Assembly (NCBI GenBank): GCA_028289405.1
Contig: JANQPP010000127.1
Location: 53,822-117,821 of the forward strand
Source: Pirellulales bacterium
GTDB lineage: Bacteria > Planctomycetota > Planctomycetia > Pirellulales > JANQPP01
Reading direction: 5' to 3'
DNA: 64,000 nucleotides
Made by a program: the position numbers and the translations under genes. The notes under the pieces are model-generated. The model was not told the origin of the DNA, searched no databases, and worked only from the letters and a program-made list of their open reading frames with translations. Each line of letters opens with the position of its first letter. Within the stretch, counting starts at the first letter, position 1. Of the stretch, positions 28,307-36,874 are shown piece after piece.

Positions 28307-28410
28307 GTAAAGCCAACGGACGAAACCTTCGCTGACCTTCGTCCAGCGGCGGGGAAACTCCTCTGGACACCCAATTTCGCGGATGCTGAGGTGTTTCGCG
28401 CCCAGGCTCG
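28307..28410 (+). repeat. Dispersed repeat family 1, copy B
   Basis: GTAAAGCCAACGGAC through CCCAGGCTCG. It shares the blocks AAAGCCAACGG, GTCCAGCGGC and CAATTTCGCGGATGC with the other copies. The right half of the central palindrome is degraded here. The plus frame is still open (VKPTDETFADLRPA...NFADAEVF). Confidence 0.7.
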
Positions 28411-28676
28411 AACGGGCTGGGATTAGCCGAGATATGACGTGGAGGCTGCGTTCCAGCGGCAAGCCGTTCGCGATTTGGCGATGCACGATCACGCCTTCAT
28501 CGATCAAGAAAAAATCGTGCCGTGCCACACGTCTGCGGTGAGCTCATCGACGACGATTGATCGAGATACTTCCGATCGGATCCAATCGAAAATGAGCGGT
28601 TGGTCGATTCAAAGCCAAAGGACGGCCGGGTCAAAGTGCTCCCGGCAGGATCGTCTGAATCAATCCGAGCCGCGTG
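28411..28676. other. Intergenic, nothing recognised
   Basis: Sequence between repeat copy B and the small Cys-rich ORF. Open frames on both strands have no known motif. Confidence 0.3.
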
Positions 28677-28793
28677 TCAACGGAGCTTCTTGGCTTTACA
28701 GATTTCGTGTTTGGAGTTGCTCGTTCCCAGACATTTCTTGCAGTAGTAATTGCCTGCTTTCATGGGGACCTTCTGTTTTCCCTTCATGCACAT
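28677..28793 (-). CDS. Small Cys-rich, zinc-ribbon-like protein at the end of the nifHDK run
   Basis: A 38-codon ORF starting ATG at 28793, with a strong GAAGGA ribosome-binding site 8 bases upstream. The product is very basic. Its cysteines are at residues 2, 18, 21 and 32, with a C-x2-C pair in NYYCKKCLG and a third in HEICKAKK, as in a minimal zinc ribbon or rubredoxin-like knuckle. It follows the nif ferredoxin fdxB by 41 bases on the same strand. I do not recognise a named family. It could be a metal-binding accessory of nitrogenase assembly, but that is inference from location only. Confidence 0.5.
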   Translation of the reverse strand: MCMKGKQKVPMKAGNYYCKKCLGTSNSKHEICKAKKLR

Positions 28794-28834
28794 TTCACTT
28801 TTCCTTCTCGATGTATTGATGGCCGTAGCTGTTT

Positions 28835-29143
28835 TCAAGCCATTTCTACGGCACTGTGCGAATGACAATCTTTAGGGCATACCTTGGCACACGCCTGGCA
28901 ACCAATGCAGTCCATGGCATTGGCGATCGTGATCACCATCGAGTTGTCATCATCGAATTCGTCATCCTCATCCGAATCATCGTCGACCAACTCGTCCCGA
29001 TCCACGAGCGAGAAGACATCTCGTGGGCAAACCTTGTAACATCGGCCGCAGCCGATGCAGGTTGCACCGTCAAGTTCCTCAATGAATTGAGGGATCCATT
29101 CTTCTCCGCCGCGAGTTCGTCCCGTAGCCAATGTTGCGGTCAT
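28835..29143 (-). CDS. fdxB: Nif-specific ferredoxin III (2x[4Fe-4S])
   Basis: 102 residues from the ATG at 29143, which overlaps the stop of the preceding gene (ATGA). Two 4Fe-4S motifs are present: CIGCGRCYKVCP and CIGCQACAKVCP, each with a trailing Cys-Pro. They are separated by a very acidic insert (DDDSDEDDEFDDD). The N-terminal GEEWIPQFIEEL segment is typical of nif ferredoxin III. These ferredoxins pass electrons in nitrogenase function or FeMo-co synthesis. The gene belongs to the tail of the nif run with DUF269 and CCE_0567-type genes. Confidence 0.88.
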   Translation of the reverse strand: MTATLATGRTRGGEEWIPQFIEELDGATCIGCGRCYKVCPRDVFSLVDRDELVDDDSDEDDEFDDDNSMVITIANAMDCIGCQACAKVCPKDCHSHSAVEMA

Positions 29144-29370
29144 GATGCTGCCAGTTCCTGTGTTTCGGCTGCCTTGAGTTTGTCCAATGCTTCCTTCCAC
29201 GCTTTGCAGGCGTCAAAAGTCGACTGGGCGATTTCAGGGATTTCTTCAAATCCGGCGGGCAACCTTTCCTCCGCCAGGTCGTGCATTTGTCCTGCCCATT
29301 CGGTCGCAATTCGTTTCGCCTTTTTGACCTGTTTTTCCAGGGATTTCAGCTCTTCCGGGGATACTGCCAT
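29140..29370 (-). CDS. CCE_0567-type small helical nif-associated protein
   Basis: 76 residues from the ATG at 29370 (GGAGA upstream). The protein is two helices, with LKSLEKQVKKAKRIATEWAGQMHDLAEERLP as the first, and matches the CCE_0567/DUF683 proteins encoded in many nif clusters. Those form small helical bundles of unknown biochemical role. It overlaps fdxB by four bases, a sign of translational coupling, and follows the DUF269 gene. Confidence 0.85.
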   Translation of the reverse strand: MAVSPEELKSLEKQVKKAKRIATEWAGQMHDLAEERLPAGFEEIPEIAQSTFDACKAWKEALDKLKAAETQELAAS

Positions 29371-29416
29371 GGTCAATCTCCTTCAGCCCGAGTGTAGAGA
29401 TACGGTTATCTCGTGA

Positions 29417-29872
29417 TTAGGATTTGGCCACTTCAGTGAACTTCTCGATCCACTCAATTGCCTCGGTGATCAACTTCTCTGCTTGTTCGTCCAACTTGGG
29501 AAATGTTGGAAACCCAAACCGGTGCACGTCGCGGAGCGTTCTATCCGCTACCACCAGCCGACCAACCGTGATCAAAACACGCCCGAAGCCCTCGTGGCTG
29601 AGCTTGATCATGGGAACGGCCATCAGGCCGCACCGCTGCTCAATGGATGTGGCAACTGCGTTATAGAAGGCCTGCACGCGGGCCATCGTGATTTCGTCCG
29701 GATCACCCACGATCGGAATCTCGCGCTTTCGTTCCTTGGTCATGATGAACGGATCGAGTGCCTCCGCGGGAGTGAGACCGGCGTATGTGTCGTACGTATC
29801 CAAAGCCCGAACTTGTTTGAGCAACTCGATAGTGAATGCGGACTCAACATATTCGATAGCCGTTTCACTCAT
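29417..29872 (-). CDS. NifX-associated protein (DUF269)
   Basis: 151 residues, full family length, with the expected central region EIPIVGDPDEITMARVQAFYNAVA and the segment EGFGRVLITVGRLVVADRTLRDVHRFGF. DUF269 proteins are encoded next to nifX in most molybdenum nitrogenase clusters. They are thought to assist cofactor or dinitrogenase maturation. It follows nifX by 42 bases in the same direction. Confidence 0.9.
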   Translation of the reverse strand: MSETAIEYVESAFTIELLKQVRALDTYDTYAGLTPAEALDPFIMTKERKREIPIVGDPDEITMARVQAFYNAVATSIEQRCGLMAVPMIKLSHEGFGRVLITVGRLVVADRTLRDVHRFGFPTFPKLDEQAEKLITEAIEWIEKFTEVAKS

Positions 29873-29914
29873 GGCATGGCTTCCTTTGTCAAAACAGCGC
29901 GATCACGCGTATTG

Positions 29915-30418
29915 TTATTCGTCCCAATCTTCGTCGAGCAACGACTCGACACGCTCGTCAGCGTTTCGTGCCGTTTGCTGCAAAGCCCTCTTGATCCACG
30001 GCGCATCGCCTTCGCGAATCTCGTCCTCCAAGTAGTTCAATACCGAAGCGATTTGTGAGGTCTCGCTCAATTTGATTGGTTGGATCCCCTGGGCCACAAG
30101 TTGTCGGACCGCCGACGCTCCCACGGCAAGGCTAAAAACCGCGTTGCATCGCTCCAGCGCCTGGAATTTGGGAGCAAGTTTTTTCTCGTTGCCGTCTTTG
30201 GAGACGTCTGAAAACTCGGCAACATCAGTTAAGTGCGAGGACTTCGGTCCAACGTCGAAGATTGCCAGTCTCGTGGCTGTTCCGAAGTGCTCGTCAACGT
30301 CATCCAGATTGGAGGTGGCAAAAGCCACCCGAAGGTGATTTTCACGGCCATTGCCGATCGGGCCATGGCTATCAGTGGATGTGGATCGGATCACGTGCAT
30401 TTGGCGTTGCAGTGGCAT
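29915..30418 (-). CDS. nifX: Nitrogen fixation protein NifX
   Basis: 167 residues from the ATG at 30418 (GAAGGA upstream). The NifX/NafY-type cofactor-binding fold starts at about residue 30 ([20 protein letters not shown]), with [30 protein letters not shown] further on. NifX binds NifB-co/VK-cluster and carries it during FeMo-co synthesis with NifEN. The gene start lies 47 bases inside the 3' end of nifN, so the pair is probably translationally coupled. A later ATG (30400) also falls inside nifN. Confidence 0.9.
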   Translation of the reverse strand: MPLQRQMHVIRSTSTDSHGPIGNGRENHLRVAFATSNLDDVDEHFGTATRLAIFDVGPKSSHLTDVAEFSDVSKDGNEKKLAPKFQALERCNAVFSLAVGASAVRQLVAQGIQPIKLSETSQIASVLNYLEDEIREGDAPWIKRALQQTARNADERVESLLDEDWDE

Positions 30419-31790
30419 GGCAAAATTCCTTCGACTTGGGCGCCTGCTTCTGGGAATAAACCGATTGGTAAGACGCAACTCCGTGATCCCGGTGTGCGCT
30501 TAAGGTGTTGGCCAGGTCGAAAAGTGCTTGACGACCGGCTCGGTAACCAATCCAGCCACGCTGGTACCCGCCCAATTGGTCGTATTGGGGGAATCCCGCG
30601 CGCAACAAGGGGAGGCCGAGCCGCCTGGCGGAGGCAACAGCGTGAGAGTTACCGACGACGATCTCCGCACTGCCCGCCACGGCTGCATCTTCTAGGTCTT
30701 CCAAATCGCCGATCTGCACGTACTCACACGGTATGTCTTCTAGCACTGGAGCGTGTGATGGGGCTACCGCCGCCACCACTTCGGCTCCCATATTCTCGAA
30801 CAGGTCTCCGAATGCTTTCAGCAAGTCCGGATCGGCAGCAATGGCGGCGCGCGCCTGGCCTAGCATGAAATGGGTATCGAGCATCGCGTCCTGCAACTGG
30901 GAGCGGCGACGGGCAAACCGCGGAGGCGCCTGCCTTCCACTCAACTCGATAAGCGTCATGATGAGTCGGTCCGTCGCCTCCAGCCCCATGATGTGCTCGA
31001 ACCGATGATCTGGGACGCTGGTTCTTTCGCGCAGTGTGTCGGCAGCCTTCCCCAGCGACGGCCCAACCACAATCGTAGCCAGGGACTCACCTAGCACATC
31101 GAAACGATTCACCGACATCCCACCATAAGAAACTGGGCTAAAATCGCGGTCGGTAAGGTGGCCGTCGAGCGATGCGGAGAGATCAGGCAACACGATTGGT
31201 TCGAAACCAAAGGATTCAACGGTCTCTTTGAGCCACTCTATGTCGCCGATCGTCAGCATCGAACTGGCCAAGATGTTTAGTTGGCGCGGCCTGGCTCCGG
31301 CTTTACATGATTTCGGAACGAGTTGATCGATCATCGCGGTGACAGCCGCCGCGAAACCGCGTTCGAAGCTTCCCGAAAAGTCGGGCGTATTGACAGGCAC
31401 GACGCGCACCGCGTTGAACTCAGGAAACCTTTGGCGGAACTCACGCACATTGCGTTGGATATCGCAACCCTGCGTCTCGGCAAGCCCCGTCGTGGGCAGT
31501 CCGATCAACGCGGGTTTCGCCTTCTCGCAAATGGCTTTGAGGCCTAGCACCACGTTCTCGTCGGCTCCAAGCACGCTGCTGGCCTGGTCCATAGCCGTGG
31601 TCTGCAAAGGGATGGGTTCACGGAAGTGTCGGACAAAGAAGACCTTGGCGAATGCCGTGCAGCCTTGCGAGCCGTGCATCATGGGGATCGACCGGTCGAT
31701 TCCCAGAAAGGCAATCGAAGCACCAATCGTTTGGCTCGCCTTTAGTGGATTGACCGACAGTGCCTTTTTTCGCTTGAGTACTTGTGCCAT
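30372..31790 (-). CDS. nifN: FeMo-cofactor assembly scaffold subunit NifN
   Basis: 472 residues of the nitrogenase component-1 family, beta-like subunit. Motifs include [40 protein letters not shown] (cysteine equivalent to the P-cluster region) and [16 protein letters not shown]. With NifE it forms the scaffold that converts the NifB-derived cluster to FeMo-co. It starts one base after the nifE stop, and its 3' end overlaps nifX. Confidence 0.95.
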   Translation of the reverse strand: MAQVLKRKKALSVNPLKASQTIGASIAFLGIDRSIPMMHGSQGCTAFAKVFFVRHFREPIPLQTTAMDQASSVLGADENVVLGLKAICEKAKPALIGLPTTGLAETQGCDIQRNVREFRQRFPEFNAVRVVPVNTPDFSGSFERGFAAAVTAMIDQLVPKSCKAGARPRQLNILASSMLTIGDIEWLKETVESFGFEPIVLPDLSASLDGHLTDRDFSPVSYGGMSVNRFDVLGESLATIVVGPSLGKAADTLRERTSVPDHRFEHIMGLEATDRLIMTLIELSGRQAPPRFARRRSQLQDAMLDTHFMLGQARAAIAADPDLLKAFGDLFENMGAEVVAAVAPSHAPVLEDIPCEYVQIGDLEDLEDAAVAGSAEIVVGNSHAVASARRLGLPLLRAGFPQYDQLGGYQRGWIGYRAGRQALFDLANTLSAHRDHGVASYQSVYSQKQAPKSKEFCHATATPNARDPIHIH

Positions 31791-31791
31791 G

Positions 31792-33201
31792 TCATGCTCC
31801 CGTCTCGCTCAAACGGTGTTCCTGTTCCCACGGCGCGCCGCTTCTGGCCGCGTTCCACACCGGACTTTCCAGCCCCAGAGCGATCTGTTTGGCCAATTCG
31901 ACCGTTCCCTGGTAGCCTTCATACGGAAAGTCACGTTCCTGATTGATGTCCAGAAATGGTAATTTCGCCTTGAGAGCCGTATACATGTTCCGTCCGCCGG
32001 CGATAAGCATGTCCGCTCTTAGTTCCTTGACGACGTCCAGCAGGGCGCGCGGATTGCCGTCCTCGATCATCTTTACGTCTTCGCCCATCAGCTCGCGGAT
32101 CCGCTGCTTGTCCTCCTCGGTCGATTTCTTGGTCCCCGTGGCGACGACCGTGATACCGAGGTCCTGCAGCGCCGAAATCACGGACCACGACTTCACACCT
32201 CCCGTGTAAAGTAGTACACGTTTTCCCCTCAGACGGTCGCGCCAGGGCTGTAGTAACTGATCGACGAGCGCCTCTTCCCGCGTAATCAGTGCCTCGGTTC
32301 GTTTAATCAAGTCGGGGTCACCAATCAGCTTGGCGATATCGCGCAATGCTTTGGATGTATCTTGCACGCCGTAAAAGCTTCCTTCGAACCACGGCGTGCC
32401 GTAACGTTCCTCGAGTTTGCGGGCGACATTCAGCATGGCCTTGGAACAGACCATCATGTTCACTTTGGCGCGATGCATCGTTTGCACTTCGCGGAACCGA
32501 GCGTCGCCGGAAAGCGTGCAAAGGATCCGAATTCCCAACTCATCGAACAACGGAGCGACGAACCAGAATTCACCAGCGATGTTGTATTCACCGATCAAAT
32601 TAATGTCGTGGACTGATAGGCCAGGTCGCGTGTTGCCGAGGGGGATCGGATCGGGCTCACGAGTACCGATTACCTGGTTGACCATTGCGTCGCCGGCAAT
32701 CCGGTTGCCCAGGTTTTTCGTTCCATAAAAGCCAGCCGCATCGACTAGCACGCATGGAACTCCCCAGTGTTTTTGGGCGGCTTTACAGACGGCTCCAACA
32801 TCGTCCCCTGTCAACGCGGGCACGCACGTGTTGTAGACAAATACCGCCGCCGGGGCGTAGTCGACGATGGCCTGTCGGATCGAATGAAGTAGCCTCTTTT
32901 CGCCCCGACCCATGATGATGTCCTGTTCGGTGAGGTCGGTCGTCATCCCCATACGGTACAGTTCCGGTCCGGACGATCTTGTGCCACGGTTGTCCCACGA
33001 ACTTCCGGCACACGCGATCGGGCCGTGAACAATGTGGGCGACGTCCGCGATCGGAAGAAGCGCGATCTGAGCCCCATCGAAGGCACACCCGCCGGCCGTC
33101 GCACCCGGCTTTGGTTTCGCGCAGCCGGATTTCGATTTCTTGTTGTGCTCACACGCCTTTTCGTCGAGCAGTTCAGCGATTTCTTGTTTTTTCAGCGCCA
33201 T
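31792..33201 (-). CDS. nifE: FeMo-cofactor assembly scaffold subunit NifE
   Basis: 469 residues, alpha-like subunit. The Cys-rich start ([18 protein letters not shown]) is followed by [18 protein letters not shown] and [17 protein letters not shown], the two conserved scaffold cysteine regions. [16 protein letters not shown] and [13 protein letters not shown] are further family marks. NifE2N2 receives NifB-co, and molybdenum and homocitrate are added on it. The gene follows the Mop gene and precedes nifN directly. I see no sigma-54 promoter immediately upstream, so it is probably read from the nifH promoter. Confidence 0.96.
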   Translation of the reverse strand: MALKKQEIAELLDEKACEHNKKSKSGCAKPKPGATAGGCAFDGAQIALLPIADVAHIVHGPIACAGSSWDNRGTRSSGPELYRMGMTTDLTEQDIIMGRGEKRLLHSIRQAIVDYAPAAVFVYNTCVPALTGDDVGAVCKAAQKHWGVPCVLVDAAGFYGTKNLGNRIAGDAMVNQVIGTREPDPIPLGNTRPGLSVHDINLIGEYNIAGEFWFVAPLFDELGIRILCTLSGDARFREVQTMHRAKVNMMVCSKAMLNVARKLEERYGTPWFEGSFYGVQDTSKALRDIAKLIGDPDLIKRTEALITREEALVDQLLQPWRDRLRGKRVLLYTGGVKSWSVISALQDLGITVVATGTKKSTEEDKQRIRELMGEDVKMIEDGNPRALLDVVKELRADMLIAGGRNMYTALKAKLPFLDINQERDFPYEGYQGTVELAKQIALGLESPVWNAARSGAPWEQEHRLSETGA

Positions 33202-33258
33202 TTTGGTGACCCAAATTCGTGGCCTATGGTAGGCAGGCTGGCTTGCCTTATGTCTTGG

Positions 33259-33468
33259 CTACTCGACACCGAGCATGACGTGCGTCGCCTTGACGATAGC
33301 ATACGCCTCCTTGCCCACTTCTAGCTTCAGATCTTCACAGGCCTTTTTGGTGAGTATCGCTGCCATGTTGACACCCTCGGCAACTTCGAGCGTGACTTCC
33401 ACGTTCACTTCGCCATATCCAATGGAGCGGATCGTCCCCTTGAGCTGGTTACGGGCCGAGATCTTCAT
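33259..33468 (-). CDS. Molbindin-type molybdate-binding protein (single Mop/TOBE domain)
   Basis: 69 residues forming one Mop domain: MKISARNQLKGTIRSIGYGEVNVEVTLEV at the start and LEVGKEAYAIVKATHVMLGV at the end, both textbook TOBE/Mop motifs. Single-domain molbindins oligomerise and store molybdate in the cytoplasm. Placement between the DUF6129 gene and nifE suggests it buffers molybdenum for FeMo-co. No molybdate transporter is seen in the window. Confidence 0.9.
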   Translation of the reverse strand: MKISARNQLKGTIRSIGYGEVNVEVTLEVAEGVNMAAILTKKACEDLKLEVGKEAYAIVKATHVMLGVE

Positions 33469-33537
33469 TAGTTTGTGTTCCTTTACTTTGTTGCTTCACT
33501 GGGCACGCAGCCTCGCCATGCCACGGTCGTTCGTCGT

Positions 33538-33816
33538 TTAATCGTCGTCACTCAACTCCGCCAAGACGATGCCGGTCGCAAAGCCGTAGTCGTTAGTCAA
33601 CCTCAAGCAGTGTTCGTCACCCCCTACCAGATAGATATTGAATCCCACTAGGCTAAGTACCGGCTTAGCATTAATCACGTCGTCGTCGAAGCAGTGCGTA
33701 ATCCTCCTGGAGGAGTGTTTGAGCCGCACGCGCGTGACCGATTCCTCGGTCAAGCCGGCGCGGCCAATCTCGTCGGCGATCGATAGAATCTCTTCGGGCG
33801 TGATGGGCTGGCTCAT
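33538..33816 (-). CDS. Nif-associated DUF6129-type protein
   Basis: 92 residues from the ATG at 33816. The pattern ITPEEILSIADEIGRAGLTEESV, then ITHCFDDDV, FNIYLVGGDEHCLRLT and FATGIVLAEL matches the short DUF6129 proteins found beside nafY and nifE in nif clusters. I recall the family from nif loci and have not checked it by search. It starts 11 bases after the nafY stop. Function unknown. Confidence 0.75.
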   Translation of the reverse strand: MSQPITPEEILSIADEIGRAGLTEESVTRVRLKHSSRRITHCFDDDVINAKPVLSLVGFNIYLVGGDEHCLRLTNDYGFATGIVLAELSDDD

Positions 33817-33827
33817 GCTTCTACTGC

Positions 33828-34562
33828 CTAGCGAAAGCGAATTCGATTCTCCACGGGCACATTCATGGCTTTGGCTAGCCAAGGCGGTGGGCTCTCCGCC
33901 ATGGTCGTCTGAAGCTTGCCTAGCGTCTCCGATACATGCGGACGATCTTCGACCTTGAGCGGATAGATTCCGCGCTGGATCACCTTGGCCGCGGCGGGGC
34001 CGCCGATGGATTGCACGTACAGCACTTGACAGTCCTGAAGCAGTTCAGCACGGAATCCGCTTTGGTCTTCTGCATCGACGGAGTCCACCGTGGACCGAAA
34101 GTCGACGAGCCGCACACCTGCTGGTGATATTCGGTAGACGAAAAAACGCCTGCAGCCGCCAAAGTGCTCATCAATGTGTTCACCATCGGTCGTTGCAACA
34201 GCGACTCGAATGGAACCTTCGTTGTGTTTATCAATATTGGCCTCAAGAGGCGGAAGCGCCTCGTCGCCATCGGTGAATCCCCACAAATAACGGACGGCCG
34301 CCTTGAGAGATTCAAGGCTCGGATGGGTACGCCTTGCCGGATTGGCTCCGTAGTCTGCTTCCGGAGCGTCTTGGCCAAGGTTGCCGGCCAAGGCCACCTT
34401 CAGGCCGGTAACCGTGATCTTGGCGAACCGATCCTTAGTAAGCGGAAGACCCACCATGTCAATCAAGACGGGGAGAAGCGTTTTCGAGTCGATTTCCTCA
34501 AGAGCGCCGGCGGCCAATCCGATTCGCAGCGCCAGCTCGGGCGACAAAAGTGGTGCACACAT
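33828..34562 (-). CDS. nafY: NafY-type nitrogenase accessory / iron-molybdenum cofactor-binding protein
   Basis: 244 residues in two parts. The N-terminal helical domain (LSPELALRIGLAAGAL... LIDMVGLPLTKDRFAKITVTGLKVAL) matches the NafY domain that contacts apo-dinitrogenase. A C-terminal NifX/NafY core follows (IRVAVATTDGEHIDEHFGGCRRFFVYRI... GGPAAAKVIQRGIYPLKVED). Such proteins hold FeMo-co and deliver it to apo-NifDK. The gene lies between a small ferredoxin and the DUF6129 gene in the nifHDKT run. NifY is the alternative name. Confidence 0.85.
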   Translation of the reverse strand: MCAPLLSPELALRIGLAAGALEEIDSKTLLPVLIDMVGLPLTKDRFAKITVTGLKVALAGNLGQDAPEADYGANPARRTHPSLESLKAAVRYLWGFTDGDEALPPLEANIDKHNEGSIRVAVATTDGEHIDEHFGGCRRFFVYRISPAGVRLVDFRSTVDSVDAEDQSGFRAELLQDCQVLYVQSIGGPAAAKVIQRGIYPLKVEDRPHVSETLGKLQTTMAESPPPWLAKAMNVPVENRIRFR

Positions 34563-34601
34563 AGGATTTGGTCCTCATTTCCCGCCTGTCGGCTCGACGG
34601 G

Positions 34602-34799
34602 TCAAACAAGTTGGGTGATACATTCGTCGATGGGGCATTGCTCAGCACAATTGGGTGCGTCCAATTCCCCTTCGCATTCAGTGCAGGTGGAGGCGTCAAT
34701 TTCATAAGCCAGCAATCCGCTTGAAATTGAGTCGGTCGGGCAGTCGGGCTCGCAGGCTCCACAAGAAATGCATTCGTCAGCATTGATGGTCATGGCCAT
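34602..34799 (-). CDS. Small 2x[4Fe-4S] ferredoxin of the nif operon
   Basis: 65 residues from the ATG at 34799, with AAGGAAGG upstream. Two cluster motifs are present: CISCGACEPDCP and CTECEGELDAPNCAEQCP. The second has the extra spacing typical of FdxN-type nif ferredoxins. It probably supplies electrons for nitrogenase or for NifB/NifEN reactions. A 38-base gap separates it from nafY. A related FdxN gene follows nifB (42412-42675). Confidence 0.88.
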   Translation of the reverse strand: MAMTINADECISCGACEPDCPTDSISSGLLAYEIDASTCTECEGELDAPNCAEQCPIDECITQLV

Positions 34800-34858
34800 G
34801 TTACACCTTCCTTTTGAGTTGTTAGGGATACAGGTGGCAGTGCTGGGCAAACCGGCGG

Positions 34859-35077
34859 CTACTCATCGATGCGGGTAGCCCGAACAGTAATTGGCAGTTT
34901 CGGTTCCTCATCCAAGGGTTCGACGAAAAAACGAGAGCCATCAGTCAATTCGATCGCACCTCCCCACTTGCCAGGGCCCTCGAATTCGAGGCTCGATACC
35001 TCGGCCTCGAGGTCTTTTTTGGCAACGTAGAAAGACAACGCGCCCTTCTCAGTGCGACGCAGCATGACCTTAGGCAT
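34859..35077 (-). CDS. nifT: NifT/FixU protein
   Basis: 72 residues matching the small beta-rich NifT family throughout: MPKVMLRR at the start, LSFYVAKKDLEAEV, and KWGGAIELTDGSRFFVEPL near the end. NifT is usually encoded just after nifHDK, as here (87 bases after nifK). Its biochemical role is not settled and it is dispensable in model diazotrophs. Confidence 0.92.
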   Translation of the reverse strand: MPKVMLRRTEKGALSFYVAKKDLEAEVSSLEFEGPGKWGGAIELTDGSRFFVEPLDEEPKLPITVRATRIDE

Positions 35078-35164
35078 GAGTTTTCTCCCTTGAGGAATGG
35101 GGCAACGGTTGTTCGGCCGTAACGTTAAGCACGAGTTACGCTTTTCGGTAAAGGCTGCCGCGCC

Positions 35165-36736
35165 TCAGCGAATCAAGTCGTAGTTGTAGTCGGTCGTGCC
35201 CATCCCCATCGTCTCCTCGTCAAGCCGGGCAAGGATTTCGTTGACCAGCGTCTTGAGGATGTAGATCGCACCTTCGTAGCCGAGCGTCGTTTCCCGGTGG
35301 AGATGATGTCGGTCGAAGATCGGGAAACCAATCCGAACCAAGGGCACGTGGAATTCCTTCCCCTTCGTGATCGTGTCGCGCTGAATGAACTTTCCGTACG
35401 AATTGCCGATCATGAAGTCCGGCTTGTCGGTAAAGACCAGCGACCGCATATGCCACAGGTCCTTGCCGATGTGGACTTCCGCGCCCTGGCCGTACGGCGA
35501 GCTTTCCAGGACTTTGGTGATGTGTTTCTTCCATCGCTTGTTGGCGTTGTGGCAGAGGAGGTGACGCGGCTCGGCGCCCAGTTCCATCAAGAACTTCGTC
35601 ATGCCGAGCACGAAATCCGGGTCGCCCCAAAGCGCGAACCTCTTGCCGTGCAGCCAGGTATGGCTGTCGGTCATCATATCCACCAGACGGCCGCGCTCCT
35701 TCTCCAGAGATTCCGGAATCGGGTGACCGGTTAGCTCGGAGACCCGCATCAGGAATTGATCCGTCCACTCCAATCCCATCGGGATGTCGAACTTCTCAGC
35801 GGCATGTTTCCAGGTGTTCTGGACGTACTTTCGAGACTTGTCCGACTGCCAACTTTGCAGGAACAGGGTATCGATCCCATTGGGAGCATCCTTAATCTCG
35901 TCCAGCGACGTGCCGCCGGCGTACATCCGGAATTCGCCGTCGGCGGGAGTATCGAGCACTTCCTCCGGATCGGAGAGCAAGGAATATTCCACTCCCATTT
36001 CGCTAAGCATTCGCTTGATGACTCGGAAGTTACCCAGATAAGTTTCGAAGCCGGGCACGATATTGAGCTTGCCGTTCTTACCAGGTTCCTTGTCTTCCAT
36101 TTCGTTGAGGGTAAAGCAACGGGCAATGCCTTCCCACATGTTATCCCAGCCGGTGGTATGGCTGCCCACGAAGCTCGGTGTGTGGGCAAAAGGTGTCGGA
36201 AAACCTTCGTCGATGTGGCCTTCCTTCTTTGTGTTGCGAATGAAGGCGTTCAGGTCGTCGCCGATGACTTCGGCCATGCACGTCGTGCTGACGGCGATCA
36301 TCTCGGGTTTGTAGAGCGCCTTTGCATTTTCCAGACCGGCAAACATGTTCTTTTGGCCACCAAAAACCGCGGCGTCTTCGGTCATCGAGTCGCTGACGCA
36401 CGAGATCGGCTCTTTGAAATGCCGGTTGAAGTACGTGCGGAAGTATGCCACGCAGCCCTGGGAACCGTGCACGTAGGGCAGCGTCTTTTCGAAGCCCAGC
36501 GAGCAAAGCACGGCACCAAGGGGCTGACACGCTTTGGCTGGGTTGATGGTGAGCGCTTCTCGTTGGAAGTTGAGCTCCTGATACTCCTTTGTCGTCGTCC
36601 AGTCAAAGGTCTCCTGGACTTTCTCGGCTCCTTCGAAGTCCTCCCAGTTCTCACGCTTCGCATTGAGGTTTTCTTTGTAATCTTCATCCCTAAACAGGGG
36701 ATAGCACGGCTTAATTGTGTCAACGTTTTGGCTCAT
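35165..36736 (-). CDS. nifK: Nitrogenase MoFe protein beta chain NifK
   Basis: 523 residues, the length of Azotobacter NifK. P-cluster cysteines fall at Cys70 (NPAKACQPLGA), Cys95 (HGSQGCVAYFR) and Cys153 (STTCMAEVIGDD), with Ser188 in HTPSFVGSH, all at the Azotobacter numbers. Together with NifD it forms the catalytic heterotetramer reducing N2. The C-terminus (LARLDEETMGMGTTDYNYDLIR) is that of a molybdenum enzyme. It lies 138 bases downstream of nifD, with a hairpin between them. Confidence 0.98.
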   Translation of the reverse strand: MSQNVDTIKPCYPLFRDEDYKENLNAKRENWEDFEGAEKVQETFDWTTTKEYQELNFQREALTINPAKACQPLGAVLCSLGFEKTLPYVHGSQGCVAYFRTYFNRHFKEPISCVSDSMTEDAAVFGGQKNMFAGLENAKALYKPEMIAVSTTCMAEVIGDDLNAFIRNTKKEGHIDEGFPTPFAHTPSFVGSHTTGWDNMWEGIARCFTLNEMEDKEPGKNGKLNIVPGFETYLGNFRVIKRMLSEMGVEYSLLSDPEEVLDTPADGEFRMYAGGTSLDEIKDAPNGIDTLFLQSWQSDKSRKYVQNTWKHAAEKFDIPMGLEWTDQFLMRVSELTGHPIPESLEKERGRLVDMMTDSHTWLHGKRFALWGDPDFVLGMTKFLMELGAEPRHLLCHNANKRWKKHITKVLESSPYGQGAEVHIGKDLWHMRSLVFTDKPDFMIGNSYGKFIQRDTITKGKEFHVPLVRIGFPIFDRHHLHRETTLGYEGAIYILKTLVNEILARLDEETMGMGTTDYNYDLIR

Positions 36737-36805
36737 GACGGTTCTCCATTGGCCGCACAGCGGTCGAAGCGTGGTTAATTAAAAATAATCACTAGCGTCG
36801 TGATG

Positions 36806-36831
36806 GGCGGAGAACGGGGCCGCTCCCCGCC
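36806..36831 (-). promoter_or_regulatory. Hairpin in the nifD-nifK spacer
   Basis: GGCGG (36806-36810) and CCGCC (36827-36831) frame an imperfect GC-rich stem without a T-run. It is probably an mRNA-stabilising or processing element rather than a terminator. Confidence 0.45.
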
Positions 36832-36874
36832 TTCCTCGATTCCTCACGTATCACCGCCTGGTGTAAACACGGAC

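Noticed and set aside
28175..28528. 117-codon minus-strand ORF upstream of nifU
   Set aside because: It is built from repeat family 1 and 2 sequence read on the opposite strand and has no independent support.
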